This document shows positions 16,495-24,742 of a stretch of DNA of 64,000 nucleotides, piece by piece (the first letter of the stretch is position 1; every line of letters starts with the position of its first letter). The notes beneath the pieces are model-generated. The model had not been told where the DNA came from. It saw only the letters and a program-made list of their open reading frames with translations, and made no database searches. Origin of the DNA: Pseudomonas sp. SID14000 (lineage in GTDB: Bacteria > Pseudomonadota > Gammaproteobacteria > Pseudomonadales > Pseudomonadaceae); the NCBI RefSeq assembly GCF_002165135.1, contig NZ_NFZQ01000014.1, positions 62,001 to 126,000 on the forward strand. Reading direction: 5' to 3'. A program made the translations under genes and the position numbers.

Positions 16495-17541
16495 TCACTC
16501 ATCGCCCGTTTCGGAAAAATCCCCACCCTCCCCCAGGCGCCCGGGTACGTTCAGGCCAAAATGCAGGTAGGCATGCCGGGTGACCACGCGGCCGCGCGGC
16601 GTGCGCATGATGTAGCCTTGCTGGATGAGGTACGGCTCGAGCACGTCCTCGATGGTGTGACGCTCTTCGCTGATGGCTGCCGCCAGGTTGTCCACGCCGA
16701 CCGGGCCACCGTCGAACTTCTCGATCATGGTCAGCAGCAGGCGGCGGTCGGAGTGGTCGAAACCGCGCTCGTCGACATCCAGCAGATTGAGCGCCATGTC
16801 GGCCACGGCCTTGGTGATCTGGCCCTTGCCGCGCACCTCGGCGTAGTCGCGCACGCGGCGCAGCAGGCGGTTGGCGATACGTGGCGTGCCGCGGGCCCGG
16901 CGGGCGATCTCGTAGGCCCCCTGGTCTTCGATGGCCAGGCCGAGGATGCCGGCCGAACGGCTGACGATGGTGGCCAGGTCCTTGTCGCTGTAGAACTCCA
17001 GGCGCTGGACGATACCGAAGCGGTCCCGTAGCGGGTTGGTGAGCATGCCGGCACGGGTGGTGGCACCGACCAGGGTGAATGGCGGCAGGTCGAGCTTGAT
17101 AGAACGGGCCGCAGGCCCTTCGCCGATCATGATGTCGAGCTGGAAGTCCTCCATCGCCGGGTACAGCACCTCTTCGACGACCGGTGACAGCCGGTGGATC
17201 TCGTCGATGAACAGCACGTCATGCGGTTCGAGATTGGTCAGCATGGCCGCGAGGTCGCCCGGGCGCTCGAGAATCGGCCCCGAGGTACTTTTGACCGACA
17301 CGCCCATTTCATGGGCGATGATGTTGGCCAGGGTGGTCTTGCCAAGGCCGGGCGGGCCGAAGATCAGCGTATGGTCGAGCGATTCGCTGCGGCCACGGGC
17401 GGCCTGGATGAACAGCGCCATCTGCTCGCGCACCACCGGTTGGCCGATGTACTCGTCCAGCCGCAGCGGGCGGATCGCACGGTCCTGGACTTCCTCACGG
17501 TCGCGGCCACTGGCGGCGATCAGGCGGTCGGCTTCGATCAC
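16495..17541 (-). CDS. ruvB: Holliday junction branch-migration helicase RuvB
   Basis: AAA+ motor of RuvAB, 348 residues. Walker A is GPPGLGKTTLANI, Walker B FIDEIHRLSP, sensor 1 GATTRAGMLT, and the C-terminal winged helix contains PRGRVVTRHAYLHFG. Starts with GTG at 17541, overlapping the ruvA stop by four bases. No LexA box is evident upstream of ruvC or ruvA. Confidence 0.98.
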   Translation of the reverse strand: MIEADRLIAASGRDREEVQDRAIRPLRLDEYIGQPVVREQMALFIQAARGRSESLDHTLIFGPPGLGKTTLANIIAHEMGVSVKSTSGPILERPGDLAAMLTNLEPHDVLFIDEIHRLSPVVEEVLYPAMEDFQLDIMIGEGPAARSIKLDLPPFTLVGATTRAGMLTNPLRDRFGIVQRLEFYSDKDLATIVSRSAGILGLAIEDQGAYEIARRARGTPRIANRLLRRVRDYAEVRGKGQITKAVADMALNLLDVDERGFDHSDRRLLLTMIEKFDGGPVGVDNLAAAISEERHTIEDVLEPYLIQQGYIMRTPRGRVVTRHAYLHFGLNVPGRLGEGGDFSETGDE

Positions 17542-18155
17542 TTGGTAATCATCCCTTTCAGGCTGCGGCGGATCAGTTCTTCACTGCTCAGGCCGGCCTT
17601 GTCCTTGATCGCGGCGATCGCCTTGCTGGCTTCCTGCGGCTTGTAGCCGAGCGAAACCAGGGCGCTGACTGCGTCAGCTTCGGCTGTGGATGCGCTGGCG
17701 ACCGGCAGCGGCCCGTCGGAGACCAGGGTGAACATGGCCGGGGAAGTTTCCCAAGCCTTGAAGCGGTCCTTGAGCTCTACCAGCAGGCGTTCGGCGGTCT
17801 TCTTGCCGACACCGGGCACGCGCACCAGGGCCGAGGTGTCCTGGGCCTGCACGCAGCGCACCAACTCGTCCACTTCCAGCCCGGACATCAGCGCCAGGGC
17901 CAGCTTCGGCCCTACGCCGTTCAGGCGGATGAGCTCGCGGAACAGCTCGCGCTCGCGCTTTTCGGCAAAACCGTAGAGCAGGTGAGCGTCCTCGCGCACC
18001 ACCAGGTGGGTGTGCACGGTTACGGGTTCGCCCACCTTGGGCAGACGGTACAGCGTGGTCATGGGAACTTCCAGTTCGTAACCCACGCCGTTGACGTCGA
18101 TAATCAGGTGCGGCGGCTGTTTTTCCGCCAGGGTGCCGCGCAAACGTCCAATCAC
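17538..18155 (-). CDS. ruvA: Holliday junction DNA-binding protein RuvA
   Basis: Tetrameric junction-binding subunit, 205 residues. An N-terminal OB fold (MIGRLRGTLAEKQPPHLIID) is followed by tandem helix-hairpin-helix motifs (LIRLNGVGPKLALALM and LVRVPGVGKKTAERLL) and a C-terminal RuvB-binding domain. Starts with GTG at 18155 behind a purine-rich AAGGA region. A 109-bp gap separates it from ruvC. Confidence 0.98.
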   Translation of the reverse strand: MIGRLRGTLAEKQPPHLIIDVNGVGYELEVPMTTLYRLPKVGEPVTVHTHLVVREDAHLLYGFAEKRERELFRELIRLNGVGPKLALALMSGLEVDELVRCVQAQDTSALVRVPGVGKKTAERLLVELKDRFKAWETSPAMFTLVSDGPLPVASASTAEADAVSALVSLGYKPQEASKAIAAIKDKAGLSSEELIRRSLKGMITK

Positions 18156-18264
18156 GTTCCGATCCTTCCTCTCGGGGAGCCGGTCAAAGACCGCTCAACC
18201 CTATCAGCAAATGCAGCGGGTGAACGCATCACCCGAACAAAATATGTATCAGCGCATGAAGCGC

Positions 18265-18789
18265 CTACAGACGCAAGCGCCCTCCGCGCCGCCGCGCCGT
18301 GGCCAGGCCATGCGGCACCAGGCTGGAGCGGGTATGGGCGTGGCACAAGGCGATGGCCAGGGCGTCGGAGGCGTCGATCTGCGGCTTCTGCGTCAGTTTC
18401 AGCAGGTGCATGACCATCATCATCACCTGCTCCTTGTTGGCCCCTCCGGTACCGGCTACCGCCTGCTTGACCTGGGTGGCGCTGTATTCGGCGATTTCCA
18501 GGCCGGCTTCGGCGGCGGCGACGATGGCCGCACCACGGGCCTGGCCGAGCTTGAGCGCCGAGTCGGCGTTGCGGGCCATGAACACTCGCTCGATGCCCAT
18601 GGTTACCGGGCCGTGCTGGGCGATGATTTCACCCACGCCACGAAAGACGATCTGCAGCCGCTCGTGCAGCTCGCCGCTGCCGGTGCGAATGCAGCCCGAC
18701 GCCACGTATTCGCAACCACGGGCGGTCTGGCGTACCACGCCATATCCGGTGATGCGCGAGCCGGGGTCGATACCAAGAATCAGAGTCAT
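18265..18789 (-). CDS. ruvC: Crossover junction endodeoxyribonuclease RuvC
   Basis: Holliday junction resolvase, 174 residues. The catalytic acids are in MTLILGIDPGSRITGYGV (first Asp), GIERVFMARN (Glu), and the C-terminal IDASDALAIALCHAH (Asp pair). The ATG at 18789 gives the standard start; the frame continues upstream to 18822 but into REP-flanking sequence. Confidence 0.98.
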   Translation of the reverse strand: MTLILGIDPGSRITGYGVVRQTARGCEYVASGCIRTGSGELHERLQIVFRGVGEIIAQHGPVTMGIERVFMARNADSALKLGQARGAAIVAAAEAGLEIAEYSATQVKQAVAGTGGANKEQVMMMVMHLLKLTQKPQIDASDALAIALCHAHTRSSLVPHGLATARRRGGRLRL

Positions 18790-18824
18790 AGTGCCTGTCA
18801 AAAAATTGATGCATCTCTGCAAAC

Positions 18825-18930
18825 TGTACCGGCCCTTTCACGGGTAAACCCGCTCCCACAGGTACTGCACCGACTCTGAATGTGGTGCAGTACCTGTGGG
18901 AGCGGGTTTACCCGCGAAAGGGCCGGTACA
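18825..18930. repeat. REP pair with 46-base arms
   Basis: Arms 18825-18870 and 18885-18930 are reverse complements with one mismatch. They contain the REP core plus conserved outer sequence (TGTACCGGCCC) and inner sequence (GGTACTGCAC). It is the longest REP hairpin in the window, between yebC and ruvC. Confidence 0.92.
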
Positions 18931-18974
18931 GGCGCTGACAAACTTGAAGAACTGGCATGGATAGCCAGGACACC

Positions 18975-19721
18975 TTAGCCGAGGTTTTCCATGATCTCGT
19001 CGGAAATCTGGGCATTGGAGTAGACGTTCTGCACGTCATCCAGGTCTTCGAGCATGTCGATCAGCTTGAGTACTTTCTCGGCACCGTCCTGGTCGAGTTC
19101 GGCGCTGGTGGTCGGCTGCATGACGATTTCCGCGTCAGCGGCCTTGAAGCCAGCCTCTTCCAGGGCATTGCGCACGGCGTAGAAGCTGTTGAACGAGGTG
19201 AACACGTCGAACGAGCCGTCGTCGTTGGCCACCACGTCATCGGCATCGGCTTCCATCGCCGCTTCCATCAACGCGTCTTCTTCCACGCCCGGGGCAAAGC
19301 TGATCTGCCCCTTGCGCTCGAACAGGTAGGCCACCGAACCGTCGGTACCCAGGTTGCCACCACACTTGGTGAAGGCGTGACGTACCGCAGCGGCGGTACG
19401 GTTGCGATTGTCGGTCATGGCCTCGACCATGATCGCCACGCCACCCGGACCGTAACCTTCGTAGCTGAGCTCTTCGACGTTATCGCTTTCGTTGGTGCCG
19501 GCACCACGGGCCACGGCACGATCGATGATGTCGCGGCTCATGTTGGCGCCCAAGGCCTTGTCCAACGCCAGGCGCAGGCGCGGGTTGGATGCCGGGTCAG
19601 CACCGCCCTGCTTGGCGGCGACCGTCAGCTCACGGATCCACTTGGTGAAGATCTTGCCTCTTTTGGCATCCTGGCGCTCTTTGCGGTGCTTGATGTTCGC
19701 CCACTTGGAATGACCAGCCAT
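18975..19721 (-). CDS. yebC: YebC/PmpR family transcriptional regulator
   Basis: A 248-residue protein beginning MAGHSKWANIKHRKERQDAKRG, diagnostic of the YebC/PmpR family. GYGPGGVAIMVEAMTDNRNRT is the conserved central segment. The P. aeruginosa orthologue, PmpR, represses quorum-sensing genes; other family members act on ribosome stalling at proline tracts. Lies between aspS and ruvC in the conserved order aspS-yebC-ruvCAB. Confidence 0.95.
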   Translation of the reverse strand: MAGHSKWANIKHRKERQDAKRGKIFTKWIRELTVAAKQGGADPASNPRLRLALDKALGANMSRDIIDRAVARGAGTNESDNVEELSYEGYGPGGVAIMVEAMTDNRNRTAAAVRHAFTKCGGNLGTDGSVAYLFERKGQISFAPGVEEDALMEAAMEADADDVVANDDGSFDVFTSFNSFYAVRNALEEAGFKAADAEIVMQPTTSAELDQDGAEKVLKLIDMLEDLDDVQNVYSNAQISDEIMENLG

Positions 19722-19753
19722 AACGACTCCGAATCCTTTGAATCACAAACAGC

Positions 19754-19825
19754 CCCGCCCCTGTACGGGGCGGGACGGGAAATTGCCTGCGCCGAAACGC
19801 AAAGGCGCATCCATGTGGATGCGCC
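19754..19825 (-). terminator. Two hairpins between aspS and yebC
   Basis: The first stem is CCCGCCCC/GGGGCGGG (19754-19774). The second is GGCGCATCC/GGATGCGCC (19804-19825), followed on the minus strand by a short interrupted T run. They may partially terminate aspS transcription or protect the 3' end. Confidence 0.5.
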
Positions 19826-19835
19826 CGGGGACTGC

Positions 19836-21611
19836 TTACTCGACCTTGGTCTGTTCGCGCAGTCGGATGTGCAGCTCGCGCAGGGCCTTGGCGTCGACCA
19901 TGCCAGGAGCCTGGGTCATGACGCACGCGGCGCTCTGGGTTTTCGGGAAGGCGATCACTTCACGGATCGACTGGGCGCCGGTCATCAGCATGACCAGACG
20001 GTCCAGGCCAAAGGCCAGACCACCGTGAGGCGGTGCACCGAACTTCAGGGCGTCGAGCAGGAAGCCGAACTTCTCTTCCTGTTCCGCCGCTTCGATGCCC
20101 AGCAGGCGGAACACGGCCTGTTGCATCTCTTTACGGTGGATACGGATCGAACCGCCACCCAGCTCGGTACCGTTCAGAACCATGTCGTAGGCACGGGACA
20201 GGGCCGCGGCCGGGTTGGCCTCGAGCTCTTCCGGGGTGCACTTCGGCGCGGTGAACGGGTGGTGCAGCGCGGTGAAGCTGCCGTCCTCGTTCTCTTCGAA
20301 CATCGGGAAGTCGACCACCCACATCGGCGCCCACTCGCAGGTCAGCAACTCGAAGTCATGGCCCAGGCGGATACGCAGCGCGCCCAAGGCTTCGCTGACC
20401 ACCTTGAACTTGTCGGCACCGAAGAACACGATGTCACCGTCAACGGCGCCAACGCGGTCGAGGATGGTGTTGAGGTTGGCCTCGGGGATGTTCTTGACGA
20501 TCGGCGACTGCAGGCCTTCGACGCCCTTGGCACGCTCGTTGACCTTGATGTAGGCCAGGCCCTTGGCACCGTAGATGCCGACGAACTTGGTGTACTCGTC
20601 GATCTTGCTGCGTGGCATGCTGGCACCGCCCGGCAGGCGCAGGGCGGTAACGCGGCACTTCGGATCGTTGGCCGGGCCGGCGAACACCTTGAAGTCGACG
20701 TCCTTGAGCTGGTCGGCAACGTCGACCAGTTCCAGCGGAATACGCAGGTCCGGCTTGTCGGAGCCGTAGCGGCGCATGGCCTCTTCAAAGGTCATGTGCG
20801 GGAATTCACCGAATTCCAGATCCAGCACTTCCTTGAACAGCTTGCGGATCATGCTCTCGGTCAGGCCCATGATCTCGCTTTCATCGAGGAAGCTGGTCTC
20901 GATGTCGATCTGGGTGAATTCCGGCTGGCGGTCTGCACGCAGGTCTTCGTCACGGAAGCACTTGGCGATCTGGTAGTAGCGGTCGAAGCCGGCGACCATC
21001 AGCAGCTGCTTGAACAGCTGTGGCGACTGCGGCAGGGCGAAGAAGCTACCGGCGTGGGTACGGCTGGGCACCAGGTAGTCGCGCGCGCCTTCCGGGGTGG
21101 CACGGGTCAGGATCGGCGTTTCGACGTCGAGGAAGCCGTTTTCGTCGAGGAAGCGACGAATGCTGCTGGTGATGCGCGAGCGCAGGCGCAGCTTGTCGGC
21201 CATTTCCGGGCGACGCAGGTCGATGAAACGGTAGCGCAGGCGGGTTTCCTCGCCGACGTCGGAGTATTCATTCAGCGGGAACGGCGGGGTTTCCGCTTCG
21301 TTGAGCACGTTCAGCTGGTAGCCGAGGATCTCGATGGCGCCGGAGGCCATGTTGGCATTTACCGCACCTTCAGGGCGCTTGCGGACCTTGCCGGTGATCT
21401 GCACGACGTATTCGCTGCGCACGCGATCGGCAGCGGCGAAGGTTTCGGCGCGATCCGGGTCGAACACGACCTGGGCCATGCCTTCGCGGTCACGGATGTC
21501 GAGGAAGATCACCCCGCCGTGGTCGCGGCGACGATGGACCCAGCCGCAAAGGGTGACTTCCTGGCCGTCCAGGCTCTCGTTCAGTTGGCCGCAATAATGG
21601 CTGCGCATCAT
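19836..21611 (-). CDS. aspS: Aspartyl-tRNA synthetase
   Basis: Class IIb synthetase of the long bacterial type, 591 residues. N-terminal OB-fold anticodon domain with VTLCGWVHRRRDHGG, class II motif 2 FRDEDLRADRQPEFTQ, bacterial insertion (GAD) domain about 285-420, and C-terminal motif 3 GLAFGLDRLVMLM. Pseudomonads generally use a relaxed AspRS together with GatCAB to make Asn-tRNA; that is family knowledge, not visible here. Begins with two consecutive ATG codons. Confidence 0.98.
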   Translation of the reverse strand: MMRSHYCGQLNESLDGQEVTLCGWVHRRRDHGGVIFLDIRDREGMAQVVFDPDRAETFAAADRVRSEYVVQITGKVRKRPEGAVNANMASGAIEILGYQLNVLNEAETPPFPLNEYSDVGEETRLRYRFIDLRRPEMADKLRLRSRITSSIRRFLDENGFLDVETPILTRATPEGARDYLVPSRTHAGSFFALPQSPQLFKQLLMVAGFDRYYQIAKCFRDEDLRADRQPEFTQIDIETSFLDESEIMGLTESMIRKLFKEVLDLEFGEFPHMTFEEAMRRYGSDKPDLRIPLELVDVADQLKDVDFKVFAGPANDPKCRVTALRLPGGASMPRSKIDEYTKFVGIYGAKGLAYIKVNERAKGVEGLQSPIVKNIPEANLNTILDRVGAVDGDIVFFGADKFKVVSEALGALRIRLGHDFELLTCEWAPMWVVDFPMFEENEDGSFTALHHPFTAPKCTPEELEANPAAALSRAYDMVLNGTELGGGSIRIHRKEMQQAVFRLLGIEAAEQEEKFGFLLDALKFGAPPHGGLAFGLDRLVMLMTGAQSIREVIAFPKTQSAACVMTQAPGMVDAKALRELHIRLREQTKVE

Positions 21612-21704
21612 GATGGTGGTTTCGCTTCTCGTGATTCGTGTATTCGGTGGAGGCCTTGGCCGCCCGGAGGGCTAATACTGCAAGACCCGGTCACAGCATT
21701 CAAC

Positions 21705-21926
21705 TCAGTCGGCCTTGTCGCCGCCTGCCAGATTCTTTTTCGCCCCGGTCTTGAAGTCGGTTTCGTACCAACCATTACCGCTCAGGCGGAAGCCTGGCAC
21801 CGACAGCAGCTTCTTCAGCGCCGGCGCCTGGCAGGCCGGGCAATCGGTCAGCGGCGCGGCGCTGATCTTCTGCAGCACTTCCATGCGGTGCTCGCAGGAT
21901 GCACATTGATAGTCATAAAGGGGCAT
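21705..21926 (-). CDS. FmdB family zinc-ribbon protein
   Basis: A 73-residue protein starting MPLYDYQCASCEHRMEVLQK, with a second CPAC pair (LTDCPACQAPALKKLLSV). These two CxxC pairs form the FmdB/CxxC_CxxC_SSSS zinc ribbon of unknown function. In the aspS neighbourhood of pseudomonads. Separate from the upstream ribbon-helix-helix gene by 94 bp. Confidence 0.9.
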   Translation of the reverse strand: MPLYDYQCASCEHRMEVLQKISAAPLTDCPACQAPALKKLLSVPGFRLSGNGWYETDFKTGAKKNLAGGDKAD

Positions 21927-22020
21927 GGGTGTCTCTCGTCAACCACAACGCTGGCTGCCGGGGGGCAGCAAAAAGCGGGATTATATATGGTTAGCAAGCA
22001 CTGCGCAGCCCGCCAGGCGA

Positions 22021-22350
22021 TCAGCGCACAGTTGGCGGGTCCTGCAGCCAGGCGACGCAGATCACCCGGATCAGGCCGCTGAAGTTGCGCACCCCACCCT
22101 GGCGCAGGTGCACTTCGCGGTCCACATAGGACAGCACCGCGCTGACCGAGCAGCGGTTGGCCGCGGCGATGCGCTCCAGGATACCCCAGTAGACGGCCTC
22201 CAGCCGCAGGCAGGTGGAAAAACCGTTGAGCCGCACCGAGCGTGACACCGGCTGGGTCTGCAACATGTCGAAATCCGCCTTGAACGGGTCGATGCACTGT
22301 TTACCTGGCCAACGCCCCTGGCCAGCCACACGTTTGCTTGCTTGCATCAT
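22021..22350 (-). CDS. Ribbon-helix-helix domain protein
   Basis: 109 residues; the segment VSRSVRLNGFSTCLRLEAVYWGILERIA resembles the ribbon-helix-helix family RHH_4 (PF13467), possibly a small DNA-binding regulator. Its target is unknown. I chose the ATG at 22350 because GAGGAAG lies eight bases upstream; an in-frame GTG at 22359 lacks that spacing. Ends in a basic/hydrophobic tail. Confidence 0.75.
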   Translation of the reverse strand: MMQASKRVAGQGRWPGKQCIDPFKADFDMLQTQPVSRSVRLNGFSTCLRLEAVYWGILERIAAANRCSVSAVLSYVDREVHLRQGGVRNFSGLIRVICVAWLQDPPTVR

Positions 22351-22447
22351 GCGCCACACTTCCTCGTCACAGGTACCAGGTGGCCTATGAAGCGCTGATG
22401 GGCGAGCTTAAAGCAGTGGCAAAATCTTCCTGCACAAAATTGCGCAG

Positions 22448-22499
22448 GACCTGTGGGAGCAGCCCATCGCGACACAAGGCCGCTCCTACAAGGGCGGGT
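22448..22499. repeat. REP-like single element
   Basis: Contains CCTGTGGGAGCAGCCCATCG and CACAAGGCCGCTCCTACA, a diverged REP pair in the 163-bp gap between the ribbon-helix-helix gene and dps. Confidence 0.65.
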
Positions 22500-22513
22500 A
22501 CAGCGCAGGGTAT

Positions 22514-22987
22514 CTACTTGCCGTCGAGCAGCACCCGCAGCATCCAGGCGGTTTTTTCATGCACCTGCATGCGCTGGGTCAGCAGGTCGGCGGTCGGCTC
22601 GTCACTGACCTTGTCCACCACCGGGAAGATGCTGCGTGCGGTACGCACCACGGCTTCCTGCCCCTGGACCAACTGGCGGATCATCTCGTCCGCAGGCGGA
22701 ACCCCTTCCTCCTCCTTGATCGAGGAGTGCCGCGCATAGAATGCATAGGACCCCGGTGCCGGGAAGCCCAGGGCGCGGATGCGCTCGGCGATCGAGTCGA
22801 CCGCCAGCGCCAGCTCGTTGTACTGCTCTTCGAACATCAGGTGCAGGGTGCGGAACGACGGACCGGTGACATTCCAGTGAAAGTTATGGGTTTTCAGATA
22901 CAGCACATAGGTATCCGACAACAGGCGGGACAGCCCATCGACGATGGACTTGCGATCTTCTTCACTGATACCGATATCGATTGCCAT
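22514..22987 (-). CDS. dps: Dps family DNA-protecting ferritin-like protein
   Basis: 157 residues; forms dodecamers that oxidise and store iron and protect DNA in stationary phase and oxidative stress. The ferroxidase signature HNFHWNVTGPSFRTLHLMFEEQY is near residue 34. A frame open to 23284 would add nearly 100 residues, but those look non-coding. The ATG at 22987 has AAAGGGGAA just upstream and gives MAIDIGISEEDRKS, the usual start. Divergent from the cold-shock gene. Confidence 0.96.
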   Translation of the reverse strand: MAIDIGISEEDRKSIVDGLSRLLSDTYVLYLKTHNFHWNVTGPSFRTLHLMFEEQYNELALAVDSIAERIRALGFPAPGSYAFYARHSSIKEEEGVPPADEMIRQLVQGQEAVVRTARSIFPVVDKVSDEPTADLLTQRMQVHEKTAWMLRVLLDGK

Positions 22988-23266
22988 GAAGTTCCCCTTT
23001 CCATAAGGCTTGAGACCCAAGCGGGCGCCGAACACTGTAGCAACTCTTGATGCATGCCGCATGTGACATGGCGTAACACATCGCCCGCCAAGGCCTGCGG
23101 TTTGAGTAGCCTGCGGCTTTACTGTTAAATAGGCATGGTGCCACCCGTGCGGATTGTCATTGCCGGGTGCATAGGCTGGCCTGTCACGTGTTCGCGCTCT
23201 ACACCTCATGCGCACCGTGCCGCCAGCTCTTCCTGTGATCTGCCTTATCAACTGTGAGCCAACCCC
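22988..23266. promoter_or_regulatory. Divergent dps / cold-shock gene control region
   Basis: A 279-bp intergenic region. On the minus strand GCTACAGT (TACAGT at 23034-23039) could be a stationary-phase-type -10 for dps with a leader of about 40 nt; no good -35 is present, which suits sigma-S, but this is a weak call. No OxyR-like palindrome was recognised. Confidence 0.3.
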
Positions 23267-23860
23267 ATGTTCAAGATCGTCCATCTGGTGACGGGCGTGG
23301 CAGCCTTGCTGCTATCGCTCATACCCAGCCTGAAAACCGATGCGGCCCCTTTCCTGCAACAACCCGACGCGGTCTACCTGGCCCTGCTCGGCCTGCTCAA
23401 CCTGGTGCTAGCCCCGGTCGTGCCACTGTACTACCGCGGCGCGCGGCAGCAGCTGCAGCACCTGGCCTGCGCCCTGCTGGTGGTGGCCGTGGTGCTGCAG
23501 ACCCTGACGCTGCTGGCCCGCCCGGAAATGGGCAACCTGGCCGCACTGGTCTGCGCGGCGCTGGCCGTGGCCGTGCACCTGGCCGCGGGCTTTGCCCGCA
23601 GCCCGCGCAAGGCACGCTCCAGCCAGCACGCGGCGCAGGATGCCGGCAATCGTGATACCGGTACCGTGAAGTGGTTCAACACATCCAAAGGCTTTGGCTT
23701 CATCTCCCGTGACTCGGGCGATGATATCTTCGTGCACTTTCGCGCCATTCGCGGTGAAGGCCACCGTATCCTGGTGGAAGGCCAGCGCGTGGAGTTTTCC
23801 GTGATGCACCGCGACAAGGGCCTGCAGGCCGAGGATGTGGTTGCGGTAACCCGCCGCTGA
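23267..23860 (+). CDS. Membrane-anchored cold-shock domain protein
   Basis: The 197-residue protein begins with about 110 residues holding three to four hydrophobic helices (VHLVTGVAALLLSLIP, AVYLALLGLLNLVLAPVVPL, LACALLVVAVVLQTLTLL, LAALVCAALAVAVHLAAG). A cold-shock domain occupies about residues 132-197, with the RNP1 motif KGFGFISR and RNP2-like DIFVHFRAI. So a nucleic-acid-binding domain is tethered to the inner membrane. It could bind mRNA near the membrane; function is unknown. Not a small CspA-type protein. Weak ribosome site before the ATG at 23267. Confidence 0.88.
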   Translation: MFKIVHLVTGVAALLLSLIPSLKTDAAPFLQQPDAVYLALLGLLNLVLAPVVPLYYRGARQQLQHLACALLVVAVVLQTLTLLARPEMGNLAALVCAALAVAVHLAAGFARSPRKARSSQHAAQDAGNRDTGTVKWFNTSKGFGFISRDSGDDIFVHFRAIRGEGHRILVEGQRVEFSVMHRDKGLQAEDVVAVTRR

Positions 23861-23889
23861 TTCCATTTGCAGAAACCATCCCTTGTGGG

Positions 23890-24045
23890 GGACAGCCCAG
23901 CCCTTCGGGCTGCGCTGTCGCGCAGCGAACTGAATTCGCAAGCGGTCCGCACATCCTGTGGGAGCGGCTTTAGCCGCGAAGAATCCAACGCGGTCATGGC
24001 ACCGGCTGCGCCGGTGTTCGCGGCTAAAGCCGCTCCCACAGGGGC
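23890..24045. repeat. Small hairpin plus REP pair
   Basis: A hairpin CAGCCCTTCGGGCTG near 23898-23913 is followed by inverted REP cores of the GGCTTTAGCC subtype (23955-24042) around an internal ACCGGCTGCGCCGGT. Lies between the convergent cold-shock gene and slyX. Confidence 0.8.
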
Positions 24046-24115
24046 CCTGCTAATTCAATGAGTCATGCGCAGCTCCATGAGAGCTGGCTTGCCGGCGACA
24101 GGGCCCTGAAAGGTA

Positions 24116-24322
24116 TCAATAATGAGGCGGCGGCGCCTCGTCCCCTTCGCTGCCGTACTGGCCAACCATCTCTTCGTAACGCTTGATCAGCTCGGCCATC
24201 TGCAACTGCAGCCGTTCGATCACCCGCCCCTGCTCGACCACCACGTCATTCAGCGCGTGGATGGTGTCATCCTGGAACGCCTGGCGGGTTTCCAGCTCGA
24301 CCACTCGTAATTCAAGCGACAT
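24116..24322 (-). CDS. slyX: SlyX family protein
   Basis: 68 residues, almost entirely a coiled coil (VVELETRQAFQDDTIHALND then VVVEQGRVIERLQLQMAELI), ending PPPHY as usual for SlyX. Function unknown across the family. Its start abuts the HIT-protein stop directly (TGA then ATG), so the two are translationally linked. Confidence 0.93.
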   Translation of the reverse strand: MSLELRVVELETRQAFQDDTIHALNDVVVEQGRVIERLQLQMAELIKRYEEMVGQYGSEGDEAPPPHY

Positions 24323-24742
24323 TCAGGCCTCCTGGTAGCCGGCAAGCTGCAGCCCGCGCAGGCGCTGGCGAATGGCTCGCACCTGGTCGTCGGTGTAGGT
24401 CACCGCCGGGCACTTGCCCCACACCGGTGCCGGCCAGGCGGCGTCGTCGCGCTGGCGCACGATCACGTGCATGTGCAACTGGCTCACCACATTGCCCAGG
24501 GTAGCCACGTTCATCTTGTCGGCGCTGTAGCTGGTCTTGAGTGCTTCGGCCAGACCCGTGGTTTCCTGCCACAACTGCTGCTGCTCCGCAGCATCGAGCT
24601 CGAACAGTTCGGTGATGCCGGCGCGCTTGGGCACCAGGATGAACCACGGATAGTTGGCGTCCTTGCTCAGTAGCAACTGGCACAGCGCAAACTCCCCCAG
24701 CACCAGGGAATCCTGCTGCAAACGCGAATCGAGGACGAACAC
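24323..24742 (-). CDS. HIT domain protein
   Basis: A 139-residue histidine-triad family protein, likely a nucleotide hydrolase or transferase. The triad region reads VVSQLHMHVIVRQ, so the first of the three usual histidines is Gln while the HxH core remains; nucleotide hydrolysis may still work through the central His. Starts with GTG at 24742 with GGAG seven bases upstream. Upstream gene of the HIT-slyX pair. Confidence 0.88.
   Translation of the reverse strand: MFVLDSRLQQDSLVLGEFALCQLLLSKDANYPWFILVPKRAGITELFELDAAEQQQLWQETTGLAEALKTSYSADKMNVATLGNVVSQLHMHVIVRQRDDAAWPAPVWGKCPAVTYTDDQVRAIRQRLRGLQLAGYQEA

Noticed and set aside
18957..22082. A 1041-codon open frame on the plus strand across yebC and aspS
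   Set aside because: It is the complement of two well-supported genes plus their intergenic region. High GC with strong third-position bias leaves few stop codons on the opposite strand. The translation is rich in His, Arg and Gly with no family motifs.
23034..23200. OxyR or Fur site in the dps region
   Set aside because: No convincing ATAG-type tetrad or Fur palindrome was found by eye.
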